The notes: generated by a model not told the origin, from the sequence alone. A stretch of DNA of 64,000 nt from Streptomyces griseomycini (GCF_014203535.1 NZ_JACHJI010000005.1:398069-462068), one strand, 5' to 3'. Numbered from the stretch's first letter, positions 54,254 to 63,109 are shown. Numbers and translations: made by a program.

Positions 54254-54482
54254 GTACGACGCACTGCGCCGCCTGGGCGCCGACCGCGTGGGCCTCTTCG
54301 CCGGTCTCGTGCCGGTGGGCGCACTGCTCGCCACCGTCGCGCTCGGCCTCGGCCAGGCAGGCCCCGCCGACGTCACCGGCGCCCTGCTCGTCACAGTCGG
54401 CGCCGCCGTCGGCCCGCGACGGCCAGGCCCAGGACCACACCCTCCCCAAGCGGCTGTCGACGAGTCGGTCTGATCGGTGTTC
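54254..54482 (+). repeat. direct repeat copy 2 (orphan EamA 3' end)
   Basis: An EamA C-terminal frame without start: YDALRRLGADRVGLFAGLVP, VGALLATVALGLGQAGPADV, TGALLVTVGAAVG, then a stop at 54473. It is 96% identical over 164 bases to 52924-53087, plus the short distal block. It begins 14 bases after the kinase stop. Confidence 0.9.
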
Positions 54483-54558
54483 ACCCAGACGACAAGGAAT
54501 CCTTTCCGAATGAGGCCGGTGTTCGGCGATCGTCGCAAGCGGGGTCCAAGGGGGCGTC

Positions 54559-55374
54559 CGATGATCTTGTCTCCGACGGCCTGTGGGAGCGCGTAGCCCC
54601 GCTGCTTCCACCGCTCCCGGAGCGCAGGCACCGGCACCCCGGCCGACGCCGGGTGCCCGACCGAACCGCGTTGGCCGGGATCATCCAGGTGCTCCGCAAG
54701 GGCGTCGCCCGGAGGGACGTCCCCGCCTCGCCGGTGGGTTGTTCGGGAGTGACCGCCTGGCGCGGACCTCGTGACTGGACGGAGGCCGGTATCTGGCCCC
54801 GGCTGCACGCTGCACTGCTGACCGAGCTGCGCGAGGCCGGCCTGCTGGAGATGGACGGCGCAGCGATCGACGGCTTCCACATCGGGACGCTCGAAGGGGG
54901 GCTCATGTCGGCCCATCACCGGTCGACCGAGGCCGACCCGGCTCCGAACACCACCTGATCGTCGACCGGCACGGCACACCGCTGGCCGTCTCCGGCACCG
55001 GCGGCAACCGGCACGACGTCACCCGGTTGATCCCCCTGCCGGACGCGCTACCGCCGATCCGGGGTCTGCGCGGCCGACCCCGCCGAGGGCCCGAGCGGCT
55101 GTACGCCGACCGCGGGTCCGACGTCGACAAGTACCGCCGCGTGCCGTGGCGCCGGGGCGTCAAGCCCCTCGTCGCCCGTCGAGGAGCCCCCCGACGGATC
55201 CGGACCGGGAAGCACCAGGTGGGTCGTCGGGCGGACCTTCGCCCGGCTCCACCAGTTCGAACGACTCCGTGTTCGCTACGAGCAGCGGGCCGGCCTCCAC
55301 CAGGGCCTGCCCGGACTCGCCTGCGGCGTCATCGGCCTCCGACGGCTTCGACACGCGGTCGAAGTCCGGCATTA
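54559..55374 (+). pseudogene. IS5-family transposase, frameshifted
   Basis: Nearly full length but in several frames: LVSDGLWERVAPLLPPLPER, ALAGIIQVLRKGVARRDVPA, LLEMDGAAIDGFHIG, then HLIVDRHGTPLAVSGTGGNR, GRPRRGPERLYADRGSDVDK and, in a third frame, RTFARLHQFERLRVRYEQRA. Shifts lie near 54900 and 55190. It is inactive, and the sequence is less degraded than the other relics, suggesting recent decay. Confidence 0.8.
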
Positions 55375-55386
55375 AGCTCCCGGCGC

Positions 55387-56148
55387 ATGACCTTCCCTTC
55401 GCCCAACATGCCGGTCCCGCCCCACCGCGAGCCCCTCCCCGGATCCCGGACGGCGGAGACGGACGACGACGTGTTGATCGAGAAGCTGCGGGCCCGCGCG
55501 TGGGACCCGGGTCGGCGCTTCGACACGGCGGACGTTCCCACTGCATGGATAGCCGAGCGTTACGGCAGCGAGCGGTTGGACCAGGCCCGGGACGACATCG
55601 TGTCGTACTGCAGTGACGGAACGGTTCAGCTGAAGGCGTGGACCGAGGAGGTGACCGCCTACTACGCGGACACTCCCCGGGGACCGTTGTTCCCTCCGAT
55701 CACCCTGGCTGAGGCAGAGGACGCTGAGCGGCGAATCGGACGACCTCTGCCCGAACTGCTCCGGCGTGTCTACACCGAGGTCGCCAACGGAGGATTCGGC
55801 CCCGACAGCGGGCTCGCCTCCCTGACCGAAGGCAACCACGCAGCGAGGCACGTGAGCCACTGGCCGTGCGTGGTCAGCGTCTACGAACGCAACCGGACGC
55901 GGAGCGTGCCGCCGTCTTGGCTCCCCCTCGCGTACGGCGGCTGCACGATGGAGTGGCACCTCTCCCTGACTGCGGTCGACAACCCGGTGCTGCTCTACGA
56001 CGCTGACGGCTGGGAGCCCGCATGGGGCGAAAACCCTCACAACGGCCTGCGACATGCGTTCTCATCACTGCGACGCTGGCTCTGGATCTGGGCTGACGGC
56101 GGCAGCGTGTGGGACGAAGTCCTCAACCGCCGCCCCGACCGTGAGTGA
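55387..56148 (+). CDS. SMI1/KNR4 (SUKH)-family protein
   Basis: Protein of 253 residues. SUKH region (from about residue 100): FPPITLAEAEDAERRIGRPL, PELLRRVYTEVANGGFGPDS, PSWLPLAYGGCTMEWHLSLT, LLYDADGWEPAWGENPHNGL, RHAFSSLRRWLWIWADGGSV. SUKH proteins often act as immunity proteins against toxins, but many are orphans. No toxin gene is beside it, and a broken IS5 element lies directly upstream. No clear ribosome site at ATG 55387. Confidence 0.85.
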   Translation: MTFPSPNMPVPPHREPLPGSRTAETDDDVLIEKLRARAWDPGRRFDTADVPTAWIAERYGSERLDQARDDIVSYCSDGTVQLKAWTEEVTAYYADTPRGPLFPPITLAEAEDAERRIGRPLPELLRRVYTEVANGGFGPDSGLASLTEGNHAARHVSHWPCVVSVYERNRTRSVPPSWLPLAYGGCTMEWHLSLTAVDNPVLLYDADGWEPAWGENPHNGLRHAFSSLRRWLWIWADGGSVWDEVLNRRPDRE

Positions 56149-56344
56149 CGTCGCGCCGCACGCCCGTCCTTTTGAAACGATCAGCGAGAGGCCGCGCGGA
56201 CAGGCGGCCGGCAGGCGGCGTCGAGGATGCGCTCCAACTGGTAGTTCCTCGTGAGGTCCTGCGCTGTCTGCGGCTGCTCCGAGGGCTGGGCAGGGGCGTC
56301 CGCAGGCGGTGCAGGTGCCGATCCGGTGCAACGGACAGGACGCG

Positions 56345-56395
56345 GTGCCGGTGGCGGCGTGGACGCTGACCACGACCCGGCAGTCCGGGGAGGCG
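56345..56395 (-). pseudogene. short IS701-like fragment
   Basis: The minus strand contains CRVVVSVHAATGTASCPL, similar to the QVAVxVHAATDTASCPL segment of IS701 transposases. It is only about 18 residues long and isolated, so the assignment is tentative. Confidence 0.3.
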
Positions 56396-56565
56396 GAGCT
56401 GCGGTGGGAGCGCGTCGGGGGTATCAACTCCGAACCCGGCCGACGGCTTGGCCTGGTGCCGATTACCGAGGGGCCTGTCAACTCGTGGATGCTGGGGCAC
56501 ACGTTGTTCCTGGAAATTGCCTACCGGTCTGGCGGCGTCCCAGGCACCGGGATCCCGGCCCCCGC

Positions 56566-56790
56566 GAGGCCCGGATCACCCGGCTCAAGGCAGAGAACGC
56601 CAGGCTCCGGGAACGGCTGACCCGATCGGAACAGACGATCGAAGAACTCGCCGACTTCCGTGGTCGGGCCCCGGCCCGGATCGCCGCCCAGCGCGAAGAA
56701 GCCATCCGGCTCCGCGAAGCCGCTGTCGGCACAGTCGAGGTCAGCCGGCCACCGCCACCCCGAACCACCGCCATCAGGGCAGGCAGCTGA
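56566..56790 (+). pseudogene. coiled-coil protein fragment, IS-associated type
   Basis: The frame ARITRLKAENARLRERLTRS with EQTIEELADFRGRAPARIAA and QREEAIRLREAA is a heptad-rich coiled coil. Similar KAENARLRERxxxxxxTxxELxxFKxRALxRLAAQxxEIxRLR proteins accompany some integrase genes of streptomycetes. The N-terminus is missing. Confidence 0.5.
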
Positions 56791-56845
56791 TGCCGCACAC
56801 CCGGCTGAGCGCTGACCCTCGCACAGTGAGAGCGGGACCCAGCGA

Positions 56846-57556
56846 TCAGATCGGGGCATCGTCGGCCAGTGAAGGCACGGCGTGCGGACGGAGGACCATG
56901 AGCGAGTCCTCCGAGGTCGCCACCATGGCGAAGGGGAACCGGTCGAGCTCGAGACAGAGCGCGACGTCGTCGGGATGGGCTCCTTGACGCACGCCCTCCG
57001 CCAGCTCGGCGGCGGCGCGCGACCCGGCGGCGCGGCGGAGGAACCCGGCGGCGTCCGTCCCGGCCCCGGTGACCCTCCGGGCGATGTACCGGGCACACGC
57101 CAGGTCTTCCTCGGCCCGCCCGTCCTCGCCGGTGACCACGAACGTGACACCGTCACTCCCGCGCGCCCGCAGGAGCCGAGCCGTGGCCTCCGCCACCACG
57201 AAGCCGGCGCACAGCACCAGCGACGCCTCCTTGACCGCGAGGGCGCCGACCGTCCCCGCCGTGGTCTTCTGCACGACGGTCCGTCCGCGAAGGTCGACGG
57301 ACCGCAGCAGACCCGGCGAGTTGACCATGTCGAACCCGGGCGCGGGCGGCCCGTCCTTGAGTGCCGCCCAATCCGGGTGGCGAGCCTTCAGCGCCAGGGC
57401 CTCGTCCAGCGACTCAGCGAGAACGATCTTCTCCGCCCCCTGGGCGAAGGCCCAGGCGGCCACCGTGAAAGCACGCATGACGTCGACCACGACCGCCACG
57501 GACGGGGCTTCGACCAGCTCGGTGATGCCAACGAAACGAGAGTCCATGCCGGTCAT
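56846..57556 (-). CDS. 2-phosphosulfolactate phosphatase-like protein (ComB family)
   Basis: Protein of about 236 residues. ComB-family runs: AVVVDVMRAFTVAAWAFAQG, AEKIVLAESLDEALALKARH, GFDMVNSPGLLRSVDLRGRT, VVQKTTAGTVGALAVKEASL and TFVVTGEDGRAEEDLACARY. ComB hydrolyses 2-phosphosulfolactate in coenzyme M synthesis of archaea. Bacterial homologues outside that pathway have unknown substrates. No other coenzyme M genes are here, so an unrelated phosphatase role is likely. ATG 57556 or 57547 are both possible starts. Confidence 0.88.
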   Translation of the reverse strand: MTGMDSRFVGITELVEAPSVAVVVDVMRAFTVAAWAFAQGAEKIVLAESLDEALALKARHPDWAALKDGPPAPGFDMVNSPGLLRSVDLRGRTVVQKTTAGTVGALAVKEASLVLCAGFVVAEATARLLRARGSDGVTFVVTGEDGRAEEDLACARYIARRVTGAGTDAAGFLRRAAGSRAAAELAEGVRQGAHPDDVALCLELDRFPFAMVATSEDSLMVLRPHAVPSLADDAPI

Positions 57557-57699
57557 GATCGTGGGTGCTCGACCCCGAGAACCCGGGAAGTGGCCCGCGT
57601 CACATGGCGGTCTCGGAATGCGACACCTCCGGCTGCCCGCGTCGCGAAAGCGGTCCGCAGCGACACGCCTGCTCGATCGCCACACGGAGTCACCCGCAC

Positions 57700-58132
57700 A
57701 CGGCCTCTGCGGACACAAGGCACTGCTCTGCCCGGTGGGTCGAACGCGTCGCCCGCTCGGGGAGGGCCGTGAGCGGGACGCCGACTCCGCCGGGGCGCGC
57801 AAGGCCTCGTGGCTGTACTGCTCGACGAGGCCGGCGACCTCACCAGCCGAGGCGGCAGCAGGAACGCCTGCCCGGGCGGCGCGACGTACACGGACCACCA
57901 CCCGCCGCCCGTCGACCGGAACGTCGGCCACCGTCCGCCGGTGACAGCCGTGCGCCTGTCCCGACGAGGCCCCGCACACCGGGCGGACCGCGGTGGCCGG
58001 CGGCGTCCGGGCCCGCACCGCGAACCGCTCACCCTCGTCGGCCACGTCCTCCACGGCCGGCGGGGACGGACCCGGGAACACCGTCTGCACAAGCTCGTCG
58101 ACATCCATCACACAAAGGTCAGCCACCCTCAT
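57700..58132 (-). pseudogene. ISL3-family transposase N-terminal relic
   Basis: The minus strand gives MRVADLCVMDVDELVQTVFP, SPPAVEDVADEGERFAVRAR, TPPATAVRPVCGASSGQAHG and CHRRTVADVPVDGRRVVVRV. This is the N-terminal zinc-finger/HTH region of ISL3-family transposases. The pattern then decays and no DDE domain follows. Confidence 0.75.
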
Positions 58133-58337
58133 GGCGCTCCGCCATCACCGAGCGTGGACAGGGGCGTTCACCGGACGGACCTCCCTCGCCCCGTCCCCGC
58201 ACCGAGTGGGGACCGCGATCCGCGGTCCGAAACGGATCACTGTCTCTTCGTGGTGCACGTAGGCTCTGGAGGCGCGCGGTCAACCGGGGGCGTGCCGGGC
58301 CTGCGCCCGAGGGCTCGGACGAAGGGAGCGTTCCGCT

Positions 58338-58940
58338 GTGCCGCATGCTCATGAGGAAGAAGTTCTGGCCCGGATCGCCAAGGGGCTTGTCTACACCGAG
58401 TCGGAAGCGGCCTTCCAGGGCCCGCGGCGCCGCACCGAGCAGATCTTCGAGTACAACCACACGCCACCGGGCGAGACGGAGAAGCGTCGATCGCTGCTCG
58501 TCGCGATCTTCGGCTCGGTCGGTGAACGCACGGTGCTGTTGCCGCCGTTCCATGCCGGTTTCGGCAGCAATGTTCACATCGGTGACGACTTCTTCGGGAA
58601 CGTGAACCTCGCGTTCGTCGACGACGTGGACATACGCATAGGCAGCGGTGTCATGATCGCGCCGAGTGTGACGCTGACCACGACGGGGCACCCGGTCCAT
58701 CCCTCACGACGCGCCGACTTCGGACGGTTCTCGGAACCGATCGTGATCGAGGACAAGGCGTGGATCGGCAGCAACGCGGTGGTCCTGCCCGGCGTTCGTA
58801 TCGGATACGGGTCGGTCATCGGCGCCGGCAGCGTCGTCAGCCGCAGCATTCCCCCGATGACCGTCGCGGTCGGGGCCCCTTGCCGGGTGGTCCGTCCCAT
58901 CACGGACGAGGACCTCACCACACGTACCGCCGGGCAGTAG
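58338..58940 (+). CDS. sugar O-acetyltransferase (maltose/galactoside type)
   Basis: Protein of 200 residues, GTG 58338 with AGGGAGC upstream. Typical marks of the hexapeptide-repeat LbH-MAT-GAT group: FQGPRRRTEQIFEYNHTPPG, TVLLPPFHAGFGSNVHIGDD, FFGNVNLAFVDDVDIRIGSG, VMIAPSVTLTTTGHPVHPSR and the coil-repeat end IVIEDKAWIGSNAVVLPGVR with IGAGSVVSR. The catalytic His is in TTTGHPVHP. It acetylates a sugar hydroxyl with acetyl-CoA. No operon partner. Confidence 0.92.
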   Translation: MPHAHEEEVLARIAKGLVYTESEAAFQGPRRRTEQIFEYNHTPPGETEKRRSLLVAIFGSVGERTVLLPPFHAGFGSNVHIGDDFFGNVNLAFVDDVDIRIGSGVMIAPSVTLTTTGHPVHPSRRADFGRFSEPIVIEDKAWIGSNAVVLPGVRIGYGSVIGAGSVVSRSIPPMTVAVGAPCRVVRPITDEDLTTRTAGQ

Positions 58941-59189
58941 TGGCGGCGGAACCCCACGACCACAGCACCGTCCCTCGGGCCGCCGGTCGGGTGGCCGCCG
59001 GAGCCGTCGGGGTGGGGCTCGTCCTCGTGGCGTCCGGCCATGACGGTGGCCGGGAACGCCCGGCCGAGCCGTCCGCGACGAGTCCGCACGCTCACACGAG
59101 CCCGAGTGATCCTCCGCCGCCGGCCGGGGAAGGCCGGCACGGGCACCCGAGGGCGGGGACCGGCTGACGGGATGACGGCCGGCGACAGG

Positions 59190-59338
59190 GCGACGACGGT
59201 CCGAGGAAGCCGGTGCGAGTCCGGCGCGGTCCCGCCACTGTGATCGGTGAGCGGATCCCGAACGGGCCACTGCCCTGCGAAGGACGGGAAGGCCGGGACG
59301 GGCTGTGGCCCGAGAGCCGGGAGACTCACGTCGTCGCC
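59190..59338 (+). ncRNA. cobalamin riboswitch
   Basis: Clear class I cobalamin aptamer: closing stem P1 GCGACGACG (59190-59198) pairs with CGTCGTCGC (59329-59337). The core contains GGAAGCCGGTGCGAGTCCGG and GCGGTCCCGCCACTGTGA, and the B12-box-like GAGCCGGGAGACTCACG lies at 59314-59330. Adenosylcobalamin binding would be expected to close the downstream ribosome site. It is followed by CTCTCCGGAGAG (59363-59374), a dyad that overlaps the ribosome site of the next gene. Confidence 0.92.
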
Positions 59339-59388
59339 TCCCCGGAGGACGCCGGGGCGGATCTCTCCGGAGAGAGGGGTGTTTCGGC

Positions 59389-59744
59389 GTGTCCGAGCCA
59401 ACGGACGACGAGGCGTCCGGCACGGAGGCGGCTGTGCGACCGGTCGGTGGTGTGCCGTGTCGGATCGTCGTGTGCCGGGACCGCTGCTGCGGTACGTCGA
59501 AGGTGACCGGCGTCGACCACGCCTGCCTGGACGTGTGCGACCAGGCAGGCGTGGTCGTCGTGCAGCCCTCGTCCACGGGGCGGACGGCCGGAGCCCGGCC
59601 GGTGCGGTCCGGCCCGGTGGACGCCCCGGACGCGACGGAGGACACCGCCGCCCGGGTCCGGGCGGGCGGCCCCGGTGCCGCACCCGGCCGGAGATCCTCG
59701 ACCTGTGCACCTCCACCCCACCGCGCCGACGTACGGCGTCCTGA
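59389..59744 (+). pseudogene. (2Fe-2S) ferredoxin-domain gene, decayed
   Basis: GTG 59389 with AGAGAGGGG upstream. The frame reads VSEPTDDEASGTEAAVRPVG, CRIVVCRDRCCGTSKVTGVD and, directly, HACLDVCDQAGVVVVQPSST and GRTAGARPV. In related genes the first Cys cluster and the CLDxCDQAN segment are separated by about 16 more residues, so an in-frame deletion is likely. The normal ending (EILDLCTSTPPRRR) is in a different frame, marking a frameshift near 59680. This gene type usually sits behind cobalamin riboswitches beside cobalt or B12 genes, which are absent here. Confidence 0.6.
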
Positions 59745-59764
59745 GCGGCGCGGACCGCCACGGC

Positions 59765-60349
59765 TCAGAGCGGCAGCGGCTCGCGGCCACGTGCGGGATG
59801 GCGCGGGCCGAGGAAGACGACGATGCCCTTGCCGTCGGGGGAGGGGCGGGTGGCCTGGGTCCAGCCCTGGCGGTGGTAGAAGGCCATCGCCCGGGGCGCC
59901 CGGACGGAGGTGAGCAGCCAGGAGCGGCCCTCGGGGGCGCCCGCGGTGACCGCGTCCAGCAGCTCTCCGGCGAGCCCGCTGCCGTGCGCGCCGGGCCGGA
60001 CGACGAGTTCGTCCACCTCGAAGGCGCCACACAGCCAGTCCTCGGTCCGCCGGGCGCCGAGTCCCGCGGCGGCCTGCGGATAGCAGCGGTCCGTGGGGAA
60101 GGGCGGGAGAGTGGTCCACCCGCTGGCGAAGCCGAGCACGTCCCGGCCGGTGACGGCCAGTGCGGCGGTGTACCCGGGGCGCCGCGCGTCATGGGGGAGG
60201 CGCTCGGCGAACTCGGCGGCCTTGTTCTCGTCCTCGTTCCAGGGCGGTGCGCAGAAGGCGTCGACGTAGACCGAGCGCAGCGCGTCGGCGTGGGCGAGGA
60301 CGTCCACGCCGCTCAGCACGCGCACGGCGGGCGCCGACGGAGCGTTCAC
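59765..60349 (-). CDS. GNAT-family N-acetyltransferase
   Basis: Protein of 194 residues, GTG 60349 with AGGAGAG 6 bases upstream. GNAT marks: ALRSVYVDAFCAPPWNEDEN, ALAVTGRDVLGFASGWTTLP, FEVDELVVRPGAHGSGLAGE (acetyl-CoA loop), LLDAVTAGAPEGRSWLLTSV and MAFYHRQGWTQATRPS. Substrate unknown. A 39-bp palindrome (60372-60410) lies 23 bases before the start codon, so its expression may be controlled by a dimeric repressor. Downstream of the PepSY gene on the same strand. Confidence 0.9.
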   Translation of the reverse strand: MNAPSAPAVRVLSGVDVLAHADALRSVYVDAFCAPPWNEDENKAAEFAERLPHDARRPGYTAALAVTGRDVLGFASGWTTLPPFPTDRCYPQAAAGLGARRTEDWLCGAFEVDELVVRPGAHGSGLAGELLDAVTAGAPEGRSWLLTSVRAPRAMAFYHRQGWTQATRPSPDGKGIVVFLGPRHPARGREPLPL

Positions 60350-60371
60350 GGGATCTCTCCTCTTCCTGCAA

Positions 60372-60410
60372 CTGGGGTCTTATTGCGACTAGTGTGCAAT
60401 AAGACCCCAG
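60372..60410. promoter_or_regulatory. 39-bp palindrome, Nur-box-like operator
   Basis: CTGGGGTCTTATTGC (60372-60386) and GCAATAAGACCCCAG (60396-60410) are perfect inverted repeats, separated by GACTAGTGT. The centre fits TTGCNN-N5-NNGCAA, the spacing reported for the nickel-responsive repressor Nur (a Fur-family protein) in Streptomyces. It sits between the PepSY gene's stop (60490) and the acetyltransferase start (60349). The long stem could also act as a terminator of the PepSY gene. Confidence 0.6.
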
Positions 60411-60489
60411 GGGTCCCGCAAGGGGTACGCCGCCAGTACCGACCGCGACCGTTGCCCCGAGCCGGACCGACGAGGACCCTGCCGTGAGG

Positions 60490-62037
60490 TCAGGCGTGCA
60501 CGGCAGGGCGGCCCGCACGCCTCCGGTGGAGCAGCCCGAGCAGAGCGTCGAGGACCAGGAAGGCCAGCAGGGACCAGCCCAGCAGGGGGAACGCCCAGCC
60601 GACCGCGACGATCAGCGGCACGGCCACGGCCAGGGAGGGCCAGGGCAGATGCCGCCACGCGCCGCGGGCGGGCGCGCGGCCCACCTGGGCACGGCGGTCT
60701 CCACGAGTGGGCCGGCGTTGCCACCACGTCCGGTAGCCGAGCACGATTCCGACGGTCAGGCCGAGCGCGATGACCGCGAGGACGACCTGGTTCGCCAGGC
60801 CGAACAGGGTGCCCATGTGGGCACGGACCCCGAGGGTGCTGAGCTTGGCGAGCACCGGGTGGTCGGCCCAGTCGACCCGCGCGGTGATCTCGCCGCTGTG
60901 CGGGTCGACGGCCGCCTGGTCCAGGCGGACGGGCCACACTCCGTCGGTCTGGACGACCGTCCAGGTGCTCTTGTCGTCGGCGGGCGTGCTGACCTCCACC
61001 GGGCCGTCGAGTCCCGCTGCGCGGGCCTTCTCCAGGACCTGGTCCACGGTGAGCCCCGCCGGCAGGCCGCCCGACGCGGCGGCTTCGTGCCCGCCGGAGT
61101 GGTCGTGCCCGGAGGAGCCGTCCGCACCGGACGCTCCGGACGCCGAGGTGTCCAGCTCGGACGGGTAAGCGCTCAGGGAGGTGCGCAGCTCGGTGAAGCG
61201 CTCACCGGCGTGCGCCGACCAGGTCAGCCCGGTGGCACTGAGGACGAGCAGGCCGACCGAGATCCACACCCCGGTGATCGCGTGCAGACTGCGGCTGCGA
61301 CGCACGCCCCGCGCCCCGCGTTCCGGCAGCACGGTGTTCCTCCTGGCGCTGCCCGTGTAGGTGCGGCGGCGTCCGAACCACAGCAGGAGACCGCCCAGGA
61401 CCAGCACCCACAGCCAGCTGGCGGCGAGTTCGGAGTACAGGCGGCCCGTCTCGCCGAGGTGGAGATGGCGGTGCAGGTCGTCCAGCCAGGTGGCCAGGGG
61501 TGTCGAACCGGCCCACGTGGTCAGGGCGCCGCGCACCTCGCCGGTGTAGGGATCGACGTAGACGGTGCGCTGCTTGTCCTGCTCGGCGAGCTCGGGCACG
61601 GACAGCACGACCTTGGTGGTGTGGTCCGGCGCCTCGGGCGGGACGACCGAGGCGATACCGCCCTCGGGGTGGGCCTTGCGGGCGGCCGCCACCTGCTCGG
61701 TGAGCGGCTTCGCCGCGTCACCCACCTTCTCCACCCGCAACTGCTCGCTGTAGACGAGCCGGTCGAGCTGCGGTACGGCGGTGTACGCCAGCCCGGTCAG
61801 CGCCGCGACGAGCAGGAAGGGGGCGACCAGGACGCCGGCGTAGAAGTGCAGCCGGGTCAGCAGAGGCCACCAGCCGGAACGGGTACGGCGGCCCGTGGCC
61901 CCGCCGTTCCCGGCCGGTGCGGCCCCGGCGGCGACCGCGGTGGACGTGGCTTCACCGGAGGGAGCGGGTGTCGGCACCCGGTCCGGGGAGCCGGCGGGTG
62001 GGGTCCCGTCGGTGGGGGCGTTGGAGGTGGTGCTCAT
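60490..62037 (-). CDS. PepSY-domain membrane protein
   Basis: Protein of 515 residues. After a polar N-terminus (about 50 residues) there are four membrane segments (LLTRLHFYAGVLVAPFLLVA; LYSELAASWLWVLVLGGLLL; SLHAITGVWISVGLLVLSAT; LANQVVLAVIALGLTVGIVL) plus C-terminal ones, with PepSY-type domains between (VVLSVPELAEQDKQRTVYVD; VRLDQAAVDPHSGEITARVD). A His-rich HDHSGGHE lies near residue 315. The arrangement matches PepSY-TM proteins, often tied to iron or copper handling and reductase-like roles. It probably follows the membrane protein gene at 62263-62964 in one transcript. Confidence 0.9.
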   Translation of the reverse strand: MSTTSNAPTDGTPPAGSPDRVPTPAPSGEATSTAVAAGAAPAGNGGATGRRTRSGWWPLLTRLHFYAGVLVAPFLLVAALTGLAYTAVPQLDRLVYSEQLRVEKVGDAAKPLTEQVAAARKAHPEGGIASVVPPEAPDHTTKVVLSVPELAEQDKQRTVYVDPYTGEVRGALTTWAGSTPLATWLDDLHRHLHLGETGRLYSELAASWLWVLVLGGLLLWFGRRRTYTGSARRNTVLPERGARGVRRSRSLHAITGVWISVGLLVLSATGLTWSAHAGERFTELRTSLSAYPSELDTSASGASGADGSSGHDHSGGHEAAASGGLPAGLTVDQVLEKARAAGLDGPVEVSTPADDKSTWTVVQTDGVWPVRLDQAAVDPHSGEITARVDWADHPVLAKLSTLGVRAHMGTLFGLANQVVLAVIALGLTVGIVLGYRTWWQRRPTRGDRRAQVGRAPARGAWRHLPWPSLAVAVPLIVAVGWAFPLLGWSLLAFLVLDALLGLLHRRRAGRPAVHA

Positions 62038-62262
62038 GAGCGGGTCGGCTCCTGGAGTCGTGCCGGCCCGTACGGAGGGGCCGGAGTTCTGTTCGCTGCC
62101 GGTAGGGCACGCGCCGTACACCGTCGGCACCGCGGTGAGCGGGCGGGACGGATGCGCGGCGTGCGGGTGGAGGCCGCCGCGTGCGGCCGGATGGCCCCGG
62201 GACACGGGCGGTGGAAACACCGGCCGGGCGAGAGGTCCGTCGACTCCCTCGACTCGGCCGGA

Positions 62263-62964
62263 TCAGCGGGTGAACAGAACGGGCGGCCCGCGCCGGGCGA
62301 GCGCGTGCCTCAGCACCCGGGTGCGGCACGGCGCCTCGCGCTCCGCCCGGAAGCCCGGCGGGGCACCACGGTGCGAGAGCTCCGCCCGGTACCGCGACCA
62401 CCGCCGCAACAGGACCAGGGCGTGCAGGACCGCGGACAGAGGTGTGCCCAGCACTCGGCACAGCCGCCACACCAGGGCCTCTCCCTGGCGCAGCCACCAG
62501 GCGGCACCGAGCCCGGCGACCAGGTGCGCGAGCAGCATGAGCGGGCTGAGATGGGCGGCGGCCACGACCATGCCCACGGGTTCCGCCCCTGCCCCGGCGG
62601 CTCCTGCCACGACCTCGGAGCCGTGATGCCCCGTATGCGGTATGTGCGCTGTGTGCACAGCCGGTTCGGCGTGCCGCCCTTGCTGCGCGTAGGGCAGGGC
62701 ACGGGGGTGAGCGGGGCCGGCGAACGCGAACAGCAGGTGCAGCGCGCCTTGCGTGACCGTGACCGCGCCCGCGATCTGGCCGAGGGTGCGCTCGCGGCCG
62801 GCGAGGCGCCCCGCCGTGAGGGCGACAGCCGTGCCGCCGAGCGCGAGCAGGGCCAGGGACGGTCGATGGCCACCGGCCATGCCGTGACCGGTGGCCGCGA
62901 GCAGCACGCACACCAGACTGAAAACAGCCACCCGCACGGCGCGGAGCGGGCCACGACCGGCCAT
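62263..62964 (-). CDS. His-containing membrane protein of unknown function
   Basis: Protein of 233 residues with GAGGAGAAGTG before the ATG. Five or so membrane segments (VAVFSLVCVLLAATGHGMAG; LALLALGGTAVALTAG; IAGAVTVTQGALHLLFAFAG; VGMVVAAAHLSPLMLLAHLV). A central loop contains HTAHIPHTGHHGSE, rich in His, and further His sit in membrane segments. That suggests a copper- or nickel-binding site. It lies upstream of the PepSY gene on the same strand (225-base gap). Confidence 0.8.
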   Translation of the reverse strand: MAGRGPLRAVRVAVFSLVCVLLAATGHGMAGGHRPSLALLALGGTAVALTAGRLAGRERTLGQIAGAVTVTQGALHLLFAFAGPAHPRALPYAQQGRHAEPAVHTAHIPHTGHHGSEVVAGAAGAGAEPVGMVVAAAHLSPLMLLAHLVAGLGAAWWLRQGEALVWRLCRVLGTPLSAVLHALVLLRRWSRYRAELSHRGAPPGFRAEREAPCRTRVLRHALARRGPPVLFTR

Positions 62965-63109
62965 CACTTCTCCTCGCGCTCGTCGGGCGGCTCACGCCTC
63001 TCGCGCACTCACTACGTGCGCGGGGCCATCATCGTTCAATCTCGGCGGCGAGGCGATCCCGGTGACGGCCGGAACCTGACGCGGCTGGGCCGTCACCACG
63101 AGCGCTCAC

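Noticed and set aside
56309..56620. A 103-codon plus-strand gene
   Set aside because: It starts plausibly but overlaps an IS701-like minus fragment and a coiled-coil relic, lacks a ribosome site and matches no family I know.
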